36,009 nucleotides of DNA, taken from IMG/VR virus record IMGVR_UViG_3300025418_001023, positions 1-36,009 of that record; one strand, given 5' to 3'. Positions 8,442 to 16,286 of the stretch are shown here, piece by piece. A model generated the notes under the pieces. It was not told the DNA's origin. It made no database searches and worked only from the letters and a program-made list of their open reading frames with translations. The translations under genes and the position numbers were made by a program. Numbering within the stretch: position 1 is the first letter of the stretch; every line of letters begins with the position of its first letter. Origin of the DNA: a virus.

Positions 8442-9655
8442 TATTCGATCACACCCATAATTGGAGGTTGGATGTCTCCATCTGAACCAAGGCTAGGAAC
8501 CTGTCCGCCAGCTGTTACGCTGCCGGTAAGAGCCTGGTTAAAGACATCGCCACCGTCGTATGTTTCGTAACCTTCCATAACACGGACTTCATTAGGTGTA
8601 CGAGCACCCATTTGTACGTGAAGAAGGTTAACCTTTGCGCGGCTAAGAGCGTCTGAGCGAAGAAGGTGAGAAGTATCAAATACAACGTCGGTACCTTCTG
8701 GGAAAAGCTGAGATAAACCAACCTCAAGGCGGCGAAGCCACGGCATGATGGTGTGAGTTAAGAAGTTGATCGAGGCTTGCTCAACGTTCTGATATGTCTG
8801 ATTGTCGCCAGAAGCCAAGATCAAATGTGAGGGAATGCGGAAGACACGAGCGATGTCGCGGATGAGCTGTTCGCGGGTCTCAATCATTTCCATGTCGGCA
8901 GCGGAAGTTGTAATTGGCTTCCACTTAAGACCGTCTGAGAGAACCGCTGGGAGTCTGTGGCGGCGATGAGTGTTCATGAAGGTATCGCGAACCTGAGCTG
9001 CTTGCTCGCGTGTTAGCTTCTGATCAGTCTCAACAACCGATGAAGGTGTTGCGCCCTCGCCGTAGAACTGTCCGATGTGACGGTCCATAGCCATTGCGAT
9101 ACCGATTAAGTTACGGTTTTGGATCATTGGCGAGACGCCCACGAGGGACTGAGGTGGTGTTATCCAACGAAGGTGCATAAGCTCGTCGGAAGCAATTTCA
9201 TTTCCTAGGTGGAGATACTTACGGCCGATTTGGTCGCCGGTTGGTAGTACCTGCATCTGGTATGGGTGAAGTGGGACAAGGCCGATAATGTTTCCGCGCT
9301 TGTCAACATCTTTGTGCACATAAGCGTTACCGTGCAAAGAAAGCGAAAACATGATCTGGTGAATAAGCTCAAACATGTTTGACTCTGGGTCTGGATACAT
9401 CAAAACATCCGGTAATCCAACCGAGACGCGCTTACCATTCTTGATCTTGTAGGCACGAAGTGGCAGCGAAGCTACGGTGTCCGAGAGTAAGGAGACGCAA
9501 CCGAGAACTGCGGAAATTCCAAGGGCTGACCACTCGTCAATGCGCTCACCAGCGGCAGACGTAATGTTAGTCTGGCCATAAAGCTGCGAAAGCGGAGCGA
9601 CGTAGTTGTTGAATTGGGGATAACGTCCAACAATTCCACGCGTGAAGATACTCAT
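8441..9655 (-). CDS. Portal protein, HK97 family (404 aa)
   Basis: Forms the dodecameric ring at the capsid vertex through which DNA is packaged and the tail attached. Family hallmarks: an N-terminal ALGISAVLGCVSLLSDTVASL helix region, YPDPESNMFELIHQIMFSLSLHGNAY, PLHPYQMQV, and RVFRIPSHLI...NVEQASINFLTHTIMPWLRRLE. Length is typical for the family (about 400). ATG at 9655 overlaps the stop of the small membrane protein (ATGA). It sits in the canonical order terminase - portal - protease - capsid. Confidence 0.94.
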   Translation of the reverse strand: MSIFTRGIVGRYPQFNNYVAPLSQLYGQTNITSAAGERIDEWSALGISAVLGCVSLLSDTVASLPLRAYKIKNGKRVSVGLPDVLMYPDPESNMFELIHQIMFSLSLHGNAYVHKDVDKRGNIIGLVPLHPYQMQVLPTGDQIGRKYLHLGNEIASDELMHLRWITPPQSLVGVSPMIQNRNLIGIAMAMDRHIGQFYGEGATPSSVVETDQKLTREQAAQVRDTFMNTHRRHRLPAVLSDGLKWKPITTSAADMEMIETREQLIRDIARVFRIPSHLILASGDNQTYQNVEQASINFLTHTIMPWLRRLEVGLSQLFPEGTDVVFDTSHLLRSDALSRAKVNLLHVQMGARTPNEVRVMEGYETYDGGDVFNQALTGSVTAGGQVPSLGSDGDIQPPIMGVIE

Positions 9656-9819
9656 TCAGAACCTACCGATGCTAGAAACGAGAGTGCCAATGTTGCTACT
9701 CCTGCCGCGATGAGACCTGCGCCAACACCAAGCAAGACAGCAATTCCAGAAACAATCAAACTTGCTCCGACTACCTCAGCGATAGTCGTCATCAAATCCA
9801 AGGTTAGTCGGAATTTCAT
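9652..9819 (-). CDS. Small membrane protein between terminase and portal (55 aa)
   Basis: The start at ATG 9819 is chosen because it follows TTGGAGGGGAAAA; the longer upstream frame has no such site. After a short N-terminus the protein is a nearly continuous hydrophobic stretch, TIAEVVGASLIVSGIAVLLG followed by a second AGLIAAGVATLAL segment, so one or two membrane helices with a small loop. It overlaps the terminase C-terminus by 44 bases in another frame. Small membrane proteins at this site recur in actinobacteriophages; function unknown. It is unlikely to be the holin, given its distance from the lysins. Confidence 0.75.
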   Translation of the reverse strand: MKFRLTLDLMTTIAEVVGASLIVSGIAVLLGVGAGLIAAGVATLALSFLASVGSE

Positions 9820-11389
9820 TTTTCCCCTCCAAGTCATAAAGGTTAAAGGCAGCTGGTAGGAAATCTCCTTGACCAAACCACCACGTTGCGCGTTCGAGTG
9901 CCATGACAGAAGCGACTGCTAAGTCAATCCGTCGAGTGGATCCTCGTTTTTCTTTTGCCAATCGACTGCCGCGCTGGTCAACGCGAAGAGTTGCGTTACC
10001 CACGTGTCTAGCAAGTTGAGGATCTCCGTTGTGTGTGAGTTGTTTGTTAACAACCGCCTCAAAGAACCGAGTGGTTGCAGGTGTCATACGTGATGCTGTC
10101 TGCGGGAAAGTCACAACCGGCAAACCCTCGTCTTCGAGAACCTGAAAGGTTCTGGCCCAACGGTAAGGGTCGCAGGCAATTTCAACGACGTCGTAACGAC
10201 GGCACGCTGCACGGATAGCTTCTTCAACTTCCATGATCGGAACTTGCCAGTCTGCTCCGGCTTCTTCTGGTTTTTCCCAGACGTTTAGCGGAACAATATG
10301 CGGTGTCTCATCGCAGGTGACCGCGACAATTACCGTGCAGTCTCCGTTGAATGATCCGTCAAATCCAAGAACGATTTTTGTATTTTCTTCGAGGCCAAGT
10401 GGAGAAGCGCAAGCGTCCCAAGAGCCATGAGGCAACCAAGTATCAGACGTCGACGTCCAAACATTTAATCTCTTTGTCTTGAATTCAGCTTCTGGGGTCT
10501 GCAGTACCGCAGAGGCGAAATCATCTTCAGCAACAATGTCATTAAAACCTGGGTTTGCAGTTTCCCAAGCTAGTTTGTCCCGATAATCAAGATCAGGATT
10601 TGCTTCCCACCAAGCAAAGTAAAAGCTTGGGTCAACAACTTCTCCGCTCGCTACGCGCTTTCCGTATTCGTAGAGCTGGTAGCACAGCGAATCTTTTCCG
10701 CTGGAATCAACCTTGACCCCTGCGGTTGTAATAGCTACAAGCAATGGTTCTTTACGAGCACCCATTGCCAAAGACATAACGTCAAAAAGTTCACGGTTTG
10801 GCTGAGCGTGAAGCTCATCAAAAGCCACGAAGGTCGGTGATAAACCTTCCTTTGTGAAGGCTTCTGCCGAAAGAGCCCGATAGACTGAACCAGTCTTTGG
10901 ATTGTAAATAGCGTCTCTATATACATCGAGAATCTCTGATAATTCGGGCTGCATTTCGACCATGCGCTTGGCAGTGCCGAACACGATTTTTGCTTGTTCT
11001 TTTTCTGCTGCGCACGAATAGGTTTCCCCACCTGTTGGACCCAGGACCAAGTGCTCAAGGGCTAGCGCCGACAACCAAGCGGACTTGCCATTCTTACGAG
11101 GCAAGCCGATCAGCGCGCGCTTATGCTTGAGCGAACCGTCAGGTCGTTCTGCAAATAATCCTCTTGTTAGCTCCGACTGCCAACCGCGAAATACCAGCGG
11201 TTCACCAGCAGCTCCAGCTACTGAGTCTTTTGTGATTGAGCACAAAGTCTCAGAGAAGTCAATGATGTTTTGACCGCGACTTCGCTTAAGCTCATCAGCA
11301 CTGACCGGAGATACGTATCTCGGCGGCCAGCCTTTAATTTGTTTTGCGTTCGTTCCTCTTTTGGAGGAGTTGGTCGATTGCGCTGACAC
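9776..11389 (-). CDS. terL: Terminase large subunit (537 aa)
   Basis: ATP-driven DNA packaging motor and headful/cos nuclease. Walker A-like GLPRKNGKS (residues 95-103), Walker B with catalytic acid VAFDELHA (Asp191-Glu192), coupling motif AITTAG (about 219-224), and nuclease acidic residues in LGFDGSFNGD (Asp344), CDPYRW and RRIDLAVASVMA. Length fits HK97-type Terminase_1 enzymes. The start is GTG at 11389 behind AGAGGTGAAAC, overlapping the small subunit by 56 bases, which suggests coupled translation. The lack of any frame break indicates a functional motor. Confidence 0.95.
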   Translation of the reverse strand: MSAQSTNSSKRGTNAKQIKGWPPRYVSPVSADELKRSRGQNIIDFSETLCSITKDSVAGAAGEPLVFRGWQSELTRGLFAERPDGSLKHKRALIGLPRKNGKSAWLSALALEHLVLGPTGGETYSCAAEKEQAKIVFGTAKRMVEMQPELSEILDVYRDAIYNPKTGSVYRALSAEAFTKEGLSPTFVAFDELHAQPNRELFDVMSLAMGARKEPLLVAITTAGVKVDSSGKDSLCYQLYEYGKRVASGEVVDPSFYFAWWEANPDLDYRDKLAWETANPGFNDIVAEDDFASAVLQTPEAEFKTKRLNVWTSTSDTWLPHGSWDACASPLGLEENTKIVLGFDGSFNGDCTVIVAVTCDETPHIVPLNVWEKPEEAGADWQVPIMEVEEAIRAACRRYDVVEIACDPYRWARTFQVLEDEGLPVVTFPQTASRMTPATTRFFEAVVNKQLTHNGDPQLARHVGNATLRVDQRGSRLAKEKRGSTRRIDLAVASVMALERATWWFGQGDFLPAAFNLYDLEGKNEIPTNLGFDDDYR

Positions 11390-11798
11390 GTTTCACCTCT
11401 GCTACCCCTAGTCGCGAGCGTGACACCGGATCAAACCCAAGCGAAGCTAGGGCGTCGGTGAATGCTTTGTTAATCTGTACGTAAGCTCGACCATCAGCCG
11501 AGTCCAGCGTTGCCATGTACTTGGTCCTGGCGGCGGTTACCGCGTCGGCAAGTTTAGCTGTGTTCTCGATTGCGGCCATGTCCGAATGCGGCGACAACCA
11601 GCCGATGGCGTTGTCCCAGATTCGATTCCAAAAAATCTTACCATCCTCACCAAGCATTGCTGGTGGCTCTGGAGTTTTGTCCGCTGCTGGCAGCAAGACG
11701 ATGTTCTCAAGTTCCTTCAAGCGACGGCCTCCACTATCAAGCCCTGGCGATCGCCCTGTAGCTCTTTTGATTTCCGCCGGTTTCGGTGGACGTCCCAT
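11334..11798 (-). CDS. terS: Terminase small subunit, P27-like (154 aa)
   Basis: DNA-recognition subunit of the packaging terminase. The N-terminus GRPPKPAEIKRATGRSPG and the later PAMLGEDGKIFWNRIWDNA are hallmarks of the P27/phage_terS family of actinobacteriophages. The C-terminal half is helical and ends in a basic tail that probably contacts the large subunit. ATG at 11798 is chosen because AAGGGGGATTTGAG precedes it; a start nine codons upstream would lack a ribosome site. It is preceded by an HNH gene, the usual partner at the packaging end. Confidence 0.88.
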   Translation of the reverse strand: MGRPPKPAEIKRATGRSPGLDSGGRRLKELENIVLLPAADKTPEPPAMLGEDGKIFWNRIWDNAIGWLSPHSDMAAIENTAKLADAVTAARTKYMATLDSADGRAYVQINKAFTDALASLGFDPVSRSRLGVAEVKRVSAIDQLLQKRNERKTN

Positions 11799-11942
11799 CT
11801 CAAATCCCCCTTGGTCCAAGTCCATTTCGTAATTTTGAGCGTGCGCGTAAAAGACGGAGGCGAGGGGTCATGAGCGATTTTCTAGGAAAATTGACCAGGC
11901 TGGGGCCTTATTTTGTTATTTATATGATAGTGCCTGATGTTT
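11799..11942. other. Gap between HNH and terS: candidate cos/packaging region
   Basis: No convincing gene lies in this 144-base gap. It holds the terS ribosome site, a GC-rich tract (gacggaggcgaggggtcatg) at 11853-11872, and an imperfect palindrome attttctaggaaaat centred near 11885. In HK97-like actinobacteriophages with an HNH-terS-terL order the cohesive end usually lies just here. That is family knowledge; the exact nick sites cannot be read from sequence. A short plus-strand frame in the gap is judged spurious. Confidence 0.35.
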
Positions 11943-12266
11943 TCACTTGTCTTGCTTGCGACTGTTGCATGATCTGCAGCAGGCTCTTAAATTAGCTGGG
12001 TCTAGACCTAGCGCCCTATCCTTCGAAATTGCTATGACATGATCTACAGTTGCATCAGCGCCAGCTAGTCGCTTCTCACATATGTAACATGTCCAGTTGT
12101 CTCGCTCTAATACTGTGCGTCGTATGGCCTGCCATCGACTACCGTACCCACGCTCCGTAGTATTTCTCTTTGGTCGTGGTGGATGAGCGATTAAATAATT
12201 ATTAGCGCAGCGATCGCATCGTGTATTCGGTCCAGGTAGACCGCAGTCAATACATGGTTTACGCAT
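11943..12266 (-). CDS. HNH endonuclease (107 aa)
   Basis: Zinc-binding Cys pairs at the N-terminus (CIDC, CDRC) are followed by the HNH core: WTCYICEKRL, VDHVIAISKD, DPANLRACCRSCNSRK. The length and position just before terS match HNH proteins that work with terminase in cos cleavage and packaging of HK97-like phages. The start overlaps the stop of the Ntn-hydrolase gene (TGATG), so it is translationally coupled. It could instead be a free-standing homing-type HNH, but the compact operon placement favours the packaging role. Confidence 0.9.
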   Translation of the reverse strand: MRKPCIDCGLPGPNTRCDRCANNYLIAHPPRPKRNTTERGYGSRWQAIRRTVLERDNWTCYICEKRLAGADATVDHVIAISKDRALGLDPANLRACCRSCNSRKQDK

Positions 12267-12832
12267 CAGCGATATTGGATAACAGTTTTAATTTCTCCGC
12301 CTGTGAATGCGTCATACTTTGCAGAGATTTCAATTGCTCGCTTAATAAGTATTTCTACATCTTTAACAATGCACAAATCAAAGCTGTCAATCAAAGCTTC
12401 TAACGCACCCATTGCAAAGCGTTCGCCAGAACCTGCAGTGTAAGTGTTATTTGTTGCTCGCTCAAACGAATAATCTTCGTCGATTCGATAACATTCACCA
12501 TTTATTGCAACAATCCAAATGTTGTCATTTTCAGCTGATGAATCACTGCGTTTAACTTCGTAACCGTGTTCATCAAATAATTTTCGCATTGCTGGAATTA
12601 AAGTTTTAGCAATGTAACGATCTGTATTTGATCGTCCAACTTTTGGCGCAACAAAATTATGTTGTAAAAGATTTATTCCACGAACTGCGCCTGCGCCTGC
12701 GATGATAACGCCGTTGTTGTTAAAAATCTTTCCGTCAGGAATGTCAATTGAAAATCCGTCTTCACCAGAGCTTTGTGAATCAGCTCCAATAATGACAAAG
12801 TTTTTGGTCTGAATGGCAGCTAGCGTTGTCAT
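12266..12832 (-). CDS. Proteasome beta-like Ntn hydrolase (188 aa)
   Basis: The mature N-terminus would be Thr after Met removal (M-TTLAAIQ). Numbering that Thr as 1, the family catalytic residues fall in place: Thr1, Asp17 in IIGADS, Lys34 in DGKIF (Lys33 in 20S beta and HslV), and the Ser in GSGERFAMGALEAL. The glycine-rich AGAGAV strand is also present. Length is close to HslV and short beta subunits. No ATPase partner is visible. It is first in the HNH-terS-terL string, downstream of a promoter candidate. Possible roles: degrading host proteins, processing virion proteins, or poisoning the host 20S proteasome by mixed assembly; none is proven. Confidence 0.82.
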   Translation of the reverse strand: MTTLAAIQTKNFVIIGADSQSSGEDGFSIDIPDGKIFNNNGVIIAGAGAVRGINLLQHNFVAPKVGRSNTDRYIAKTLIPAMRKLFDEHGYEVKRSDSSAENDNIWIVAINGECYRIDEDYSFERATNNTYTAGSGERFAMGALEALIDSFDLCIVKDVEILIKRAIEISAKYDAFTGGEIKTVIQYR

Positions 12833-12898
12833 TCATTTTTCCCCTCAAATGGTAGTGGCAGGGTTTCTTCTTCCCCTAAAGACACCCCGCCGGGGATA

Positions 12899-12928
12899 TT
12901 TATACCATAAATGTCCAATTTATGTTAA
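12899..12928 (-). promoter_or_regulatory. Promoter candidate for the packaging/capsid operon
   Basis: On the minus strand TTAACA (12923-12928) and TATAAA (12899-12904) are spaced by 18 bases, each one mismatch from the sigma-70 consensus, and an upstream TGG gives an extended -10. It overlaps the stop codon of the preceding gene and faces the Ntn-hydrolase gene 67 bases downstream. A small CCCCGGCGGGG inverted repeat follows the -10. Confidence 0.45.
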
Positions 12929-13549
12929 ATTGTCCGGACTTTGCTTCTTCGGCGTTTCGTGCAAGCTACCTGCCAGGATGCCAAGCGTATCTTTGCCCCA
13001 AACAGCCTCGCATTTTGTACATTTAGCTGAAATTGGTCCATAAATGTCCATGTTGACAATAATGGAGTTTTTTTGGCCACAATGCGGACAAAAGCCTTTA
13101 ATTCGACGCGGTTTATCCTTCCAGGTCAGTTTTAGCTCCACCTGGTTGCGAAAGTCATGAACCCGATCTGAAATGTGCTCAACGAGCTCATCGGTTCCGG
13201 TTACTAGCAGGTTTGGTAGCTGATAAAAGTTCTCCCGGATGTCCGAGAACACGTTTCCGCCCGCCATCAGGCTTAAATTGACGCTCATTTGCGCCGCGAG
13301 TACCAACAGTCCCAACATGTCATCGCCAATGGGTGCTCTAGAACTGGCGAGGATTGATTTAGAGACACTTTCTCCTTCAGGGCCAGACGTAGCCTCATAA
13401 ATCTCATCATAGAGCTGTTCTAGCAGTCCTGGATGCTTAGAAACGTGTGTCTTACCGTTATCCATAGATTCCCGGTGTTCGTAGTACCGGGCAAGGTGCG
13501 AAACGTCGTCAATCAGACGCTCCATCAACTCAGAACGGGATCGTGGCAT
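12920..13549 (-). CDS. Hypothetical protein with C-terminal zinc ribbon (209 aa)
   Basis: ATG at 13549 follows AAGGAGAACCGAAAA and is preferred to starts further upstream that lie inside the previous gene without ribosome sites. The N-terminal 130 residues are mostly helical and unrecognised, and include a hydrophobic patch (MLGLLVLAAQMSVNLSLMAG) that looks like a buried helix. The C-terminus carries CPHCGQKN...CTKCEAVWG, a four-Cys zinc ribbon. It follows a second zinc-ribbon gene and precedes the packaging operon. Nucleic-acid binding is plausible but unproven. Confidence 0.75.
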   Translation of the reverse strand: MPRSRSELMERLIDDVSHLARYYEHRESMDNGKTHVSKHPGLLEQLYDEIYEATSGPEGESVSKSILASSRAPIGDDMLGLLVLAAQMSVNLSLMAGGNVFSDIRENFYQLPNLLVTGTDELVEHISDRVHDFRNQVELKLTWKDKPRRIKGFCPHCGQKNSIIVNMDIYGPISAKCTKCEAVWGKDTLGILAGSLHETPKKQSPDNLT

Positions 13550-13838
13550 TTTTCGGTTCTCCTTTGCAGTCATGAAGCGAGACGACCAGGGGTTGTGGAT
13601 CGTTGATGGTTTTTTTAATTGTCTCGGGAAGTCGTAGCTTTGCTTCAGCATTTCCATACCGAGTTGTGATTTGAAAACTTGACCCACCTCGTAGCAAGTT
13701 TTCAAGCTCCTCGTATTTCGACATCAGTAGCCGATTCAGCCTGACCCGGAACCCGCCGGCATGACAGTCCCAGACAGTGGCGCCGCAGCGAGTGCAGACC
13801 GCCTCAACTAGCGCCGTTGTCTTGAATGGCTCTGACAT
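13530..13838 (-). CDS. Zinc-ribbon-like protein (102 aa)
   Basis: CTRCGATVWDCH near the N-terminus plus a late VSLHDC give a possible Cys4/His zinc site. Similar short proteins are common in replication regions of actinobacteriophages (recollection). ATG at 13838 is preceded by GGAGGTTTTT. Its ribosome site lies within the CCTCCGGGAGGAAC sequence that also carries an outlying copy of the iteron-like repeat. It overlaps the next gene by 20 bases. DNA binding is a guess from the zinc site. Confidence 0.75.
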   Translation of the reverse strand: MSEPFKTTALVEAVCTRCGATVWDCHAGGFRVRLNRLLMSKYEELENLLRGGSSFQITTRYGNAEAKLRLPETIKKTINDPQPLVVSLHDCKGEPKNATIPF

Positions 13839-13847
13839 AAAAACCTC

Positions 13848-14021
13848 CGGGAGGAACTTTTGGATTTTTAGCTACTTCGGTTGTTGTCTGAATGTTTTTG
13901 GTTGCTCCCACTCCGTTCCTCCCCCTAGGGAGGAACGGGAGCAGCGGGAGTAACCTAAAACTCACTATTCAGAGGTTGCTCCCGGGAGGAACTGGGAGTA
14001 ACTGGGAGCAGCGGGAGCAAC
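13848..14021. repeat. Iteron-like cluster of GGGAGnArC 9-mers
   Basis: Direct copies: 13928-13936, 13937-13945 and 13946-13954 are exactly adjacent (GGGAGGAAC, GGGAGCAGC, GGGAGTAAC). A second group lies at 13984-13992, 13994-14002, 14004-14012 and 14013-14021, with an outlier at 13848-13856. Inverted copies at 13901-13909, 13915-13923 and 13975-13983 (GTTGCTCCC or GTTCCTCCC) let each group fold into a hairpin. The second group fits a G3-N7-G3-N7-G3-N6-G3 quadruplex pattern. It straddles the 3' end of the prim-pol/helicase gene and the gap after it. Best guess: replication origin iterons. Confidence 0.7.
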
Positions 14022-16166
14022 CCCCCAGTCCGGCTGGCTAAAACCGGCCGAAAAGCTGTCCGAAAGTGGGTCCAATTTGGCGTCGTAGAGCTTTACGAAC
14101 CCGATGCGACGAGCGGAATTACGCGATTCGCCGTCCCGGGATTCGGTTAAAAATAGCTCTTCAACCAGGATGTCGATAGCTAAACCGACAGCCTGATCTT
14201 TGCCTTTGACAGCCTTAATGACCTCGTTTCGGGACGGTGCCTCATCTCCTGACCAGTCATGCACAAATCGAGAAACACGCTCCATCAGCACAGTCGGACG
14301 CATCCGGCCGTCGCTAGACATAGACGGCATGTCAACGCTCCATTTGGTCATGGTGGTGTCCTGGGAGTCCAAAACGAACGTTCCAGCGTGCTTTCCTGGC
14401 GAAACCGATCGAAGTCCACCATTACGGTCTTTTTCGATGGTCAGGCTGATCTTTCCGAGCTTTCCAGGAGCTGGAGCCATCAGCACCTCCGCCGAGAGAT
14501 AGGTCCCGTCAATGGCACGCTTCTTGGCAGTACCGCCAATGGCGTAGCCTGACTGCCTGGCGTCAATACCCTTCGGTAAGTGGTCAATTGTGATGACGCA
14601 GGCGCCAATTGTGTGAGCAAGTGGCTTGCAGACAGCTCGGAGTGCCTTGGTGATGTCATCGTTGTCAGTGGACTTCAGTCCCAACATAGGGACCAGCTCA
14701 CCGACGGAGTCAACGACAGCTATTTCAGGTTTCCACTCGATCATGTCATGGATGAAGAGCCGAAGACCGTCGATGTCCTCAGGTTCTGCAATCTTGAACA
14801 TGTTCGGGTTGGCAATGCAGGCTATCGGAGCACCAAGGGCGACAAGACGCATAGCTATTTCAGCCGATCCGTTGTGGTCGATATCAAGGTACACGGCACG
14901 GCGGTTCTGGTGCAGCGCCTCTACGACCGCGCACATCGCGAGCCACGATTTCGCTGTTTCAGGGTCGCCGAAGATTCCGTTGATTCTGCCGTTGTAGAAC
15001 AAGGCAGTACCATCGGAACGTTTGACCCAAGCAGGTGGCTCGATCTCAGGTGGTGTGCCACGAAGGAGCCATTCAAGGTCGGCATAGATTGACGTCTCAA
15101 CGTCGGGTTGTTCACTGCCTGGGACTGTTTTATTGTCCGGAGCTAGAAACTCTTCGACGCTGAACTCAAGACCACGTAGCTTTCCGTCGCAGTCTCGGCC
15201 ATTGCAGCGTTCTTTTGGTTGCATCTTTGCAAGGATGATCGAAATACCGCCGAGCAACATGCGCTTCCACTCGAGCTCTGCAGATGTGGTTCCACGATCT
15301 TGGCCAATAACGTCAACAAATTCGCTTGCAACACGCTGAAGCGCATATCCAACACCTTGGTGACCAACTTGGCCAAGACGCAAGAGTCCCAGCATGAGGT
15401 CTCGAACAGCGTCATGGCGTGAGCCAGATCGGCCTGAGAGCGCCTCTTCTATGTCGTATAGCTTTCTGTTCACCATTGCGCACGGCTGATCCGGTGTGCA
15501 CCATTCGGCAAAGGCAACAGCCATTTCCTCGGCGTCAGTGTCCAGGCGCTGAGTTGCCGGCGTTGCCGCTTGTCCCTTCGTAAGACCTTGGACCCAGGCA
15601 GCAGGTAGCTCTGGAAGTTGGTCTAAATGAGGACCCGCGCCGATGGTGTCTTGGTTTTCAGGTCCGATCCAACGATACGTGCGACCTTCTGGGTGCAGAG
15701 ATGGCCAAACAACCGCATAACGGTGACCTCGGTGGATGGTTTCAATGCCAGGACCAACTTGGTTTGGCCACTGAAGACCTGTCGGTACCCGGTAGAACCT
15801 AATGCCACTGATGCCATCGTCTCGCGACGTTACTCGCCAGGTTTCAGGCAGTGGACCGAATGTCGCGATGCCTTTAGCTAGCGATTCCATTCCAGACTTT
15901 TCGCCGTAGGCGTCAACGTCGATGCCCAAAATGTTTGCGGGCATGCGAAGGGCAATGTTGCCACGTCCTTTGGTTTCAATCCATTCCTGGATTTCCGATG
16001 CGTCCGGTGAAATGTCGTAAAACCGCTTGCCTGTGTAACCAGTTGGCGGATGAGATTTCTTGCCTGGCGGAAGGGGTAGGACATCTGACCATCCCAGCTT
16101 TCGATAATCCCACGCCGCTTGTGCGTAAGGACCGTCGACTGGTGTGGTCTCCTCGTCAGGCATCAT
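13965..16166 (-). CDS. Bifunctional primase/polymerase-helicase (733 aa)
   Basis: Main replication protein. Residues about 12-180 form an archaeo-eukaryotic-type prim-pol domain, with the metal pair in LGIDVDAYGE (Asp83, Asp85) and an IRFYRVP...HRGHRYAVVWPS region. Residues about 390-600 form a RepA/RecA-like AAA+ helicase: Walker A GIFGDPETAKSW (around Lys406), Walker B EIAVVDSVGEL, then TIDHLPKG and a GGTAKK motif. The tail from about 630 is a winged-helix-like region. ATGATG start with AAGGGGATTAG before it. The last codons (YSQFLPGATSE) are written in the iteron-like repeats. Confidence 0.9.
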   Translation of the reverse strand: MMPDEETTPVDGPYAQAAWDYRKLGWSDVLPLPPGKKSHPPTGYTGKRFYDISPDASEIQEWIETKGRGNIALRMPANILGIDVDAYGEKSGMESLAKGIATFGPLPETWRVTSRDDGISGIRFYRVPTGLQWPNQVGPGIETIHRGHRYAVVWPSLHPEGRTYRWIGPENQDTIGAGPHLDQLPELPAAWVQGLTKGQAATPATQRLDTDAEEMAVAFAEWCTPDQPCAMVNRKLYDIEEALSGRSGSRHDAVRDLMLGLLRLGQVGHQGVGYALQRVASEFVDVIGQDRGTTSAELEWKRMLLGGISIILAKMQPKERCNGRDCDGKLRGLEFSVEEFLAPDNKTVPGSEQPDVETSIYADLEWLLRGTPPEIEPPAWVKRSDGTALFYNGRINGIFGDPETAKSWLAMCAVVEALHQNRRAVYLDIDHNGSAEIAMRLVALGAPIACIANPNMFKIAEPEDIDGLRLFIHDMIEWKPEIAVVDSVGELVPMLGLKSTDNDDITKALRAVCKPLAHTIGACVITIDHLPKGIDARQSGYAIGGTAKKRAIDGTYLSAEVLMAPAPGKLGKISLTIEKDRNGGLRSVSPGKHAGTFVLDSQDTTMTKWSVDMPSMSSDGRMRPTVLMERVSRFVHDWSGDEAPSRNEVIKAVKGKDQAVGLAIDILVEELFLTESRDGESRNSARRIGFVKLYDAKLDPLSDSFSAGFSQPDWGVAPAAPSYSQFLPGATSE

Positions 16167-16286
16167 CTAATCCCCTTCTTTTAGCTGGTCATACGCCTCG
16201 TCGGCTTTGTCCCAAATGTCTACTTCAACAACTTCATCCTCGTCGGCGGAACCTTCTCCGCTCATCCACATTGGGTCACCGCTCAC
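16167..16286 (-). CDS. Very acidic small protein (39 aa)
   Basis: GTG at 16286 behind AAGGGGTACGAAA opens a 39-codon frame that ends one base before the primase ATG. The product is strongly acidic (GSADEDEVVEVDIWDKADEA). It overlaps the HTH gene start-to-stop in a compact operon. The charge pattern could mimic DNA or bind a basic partner, but no family is recognised. Confidence 0.55.
   Translation of the reverse strand: MSGDPMWMSGEGSADEDEVVEVDIWDKADEAYDQLKEGD

Noticed and set aside
11786-11995. Plus-strand 69-aa frame over the terS/HNH gap
   Set aside because: Overlaps two real genes, has no convincing ribosome site and runs against the operon.
13573-13705. Longer N-terminus for the 209-aa zinc-ribbon protein
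   Set aside because: Would lie inside the previous gene and has no ribosome site; AAGGAG supports ATG 13549.
14200-15092. Long plus-strand frames opposite the prim-pol/helicase
   Set aside because: Shadow frames without ribosome sites; the minus-strand protein shows clear domains.
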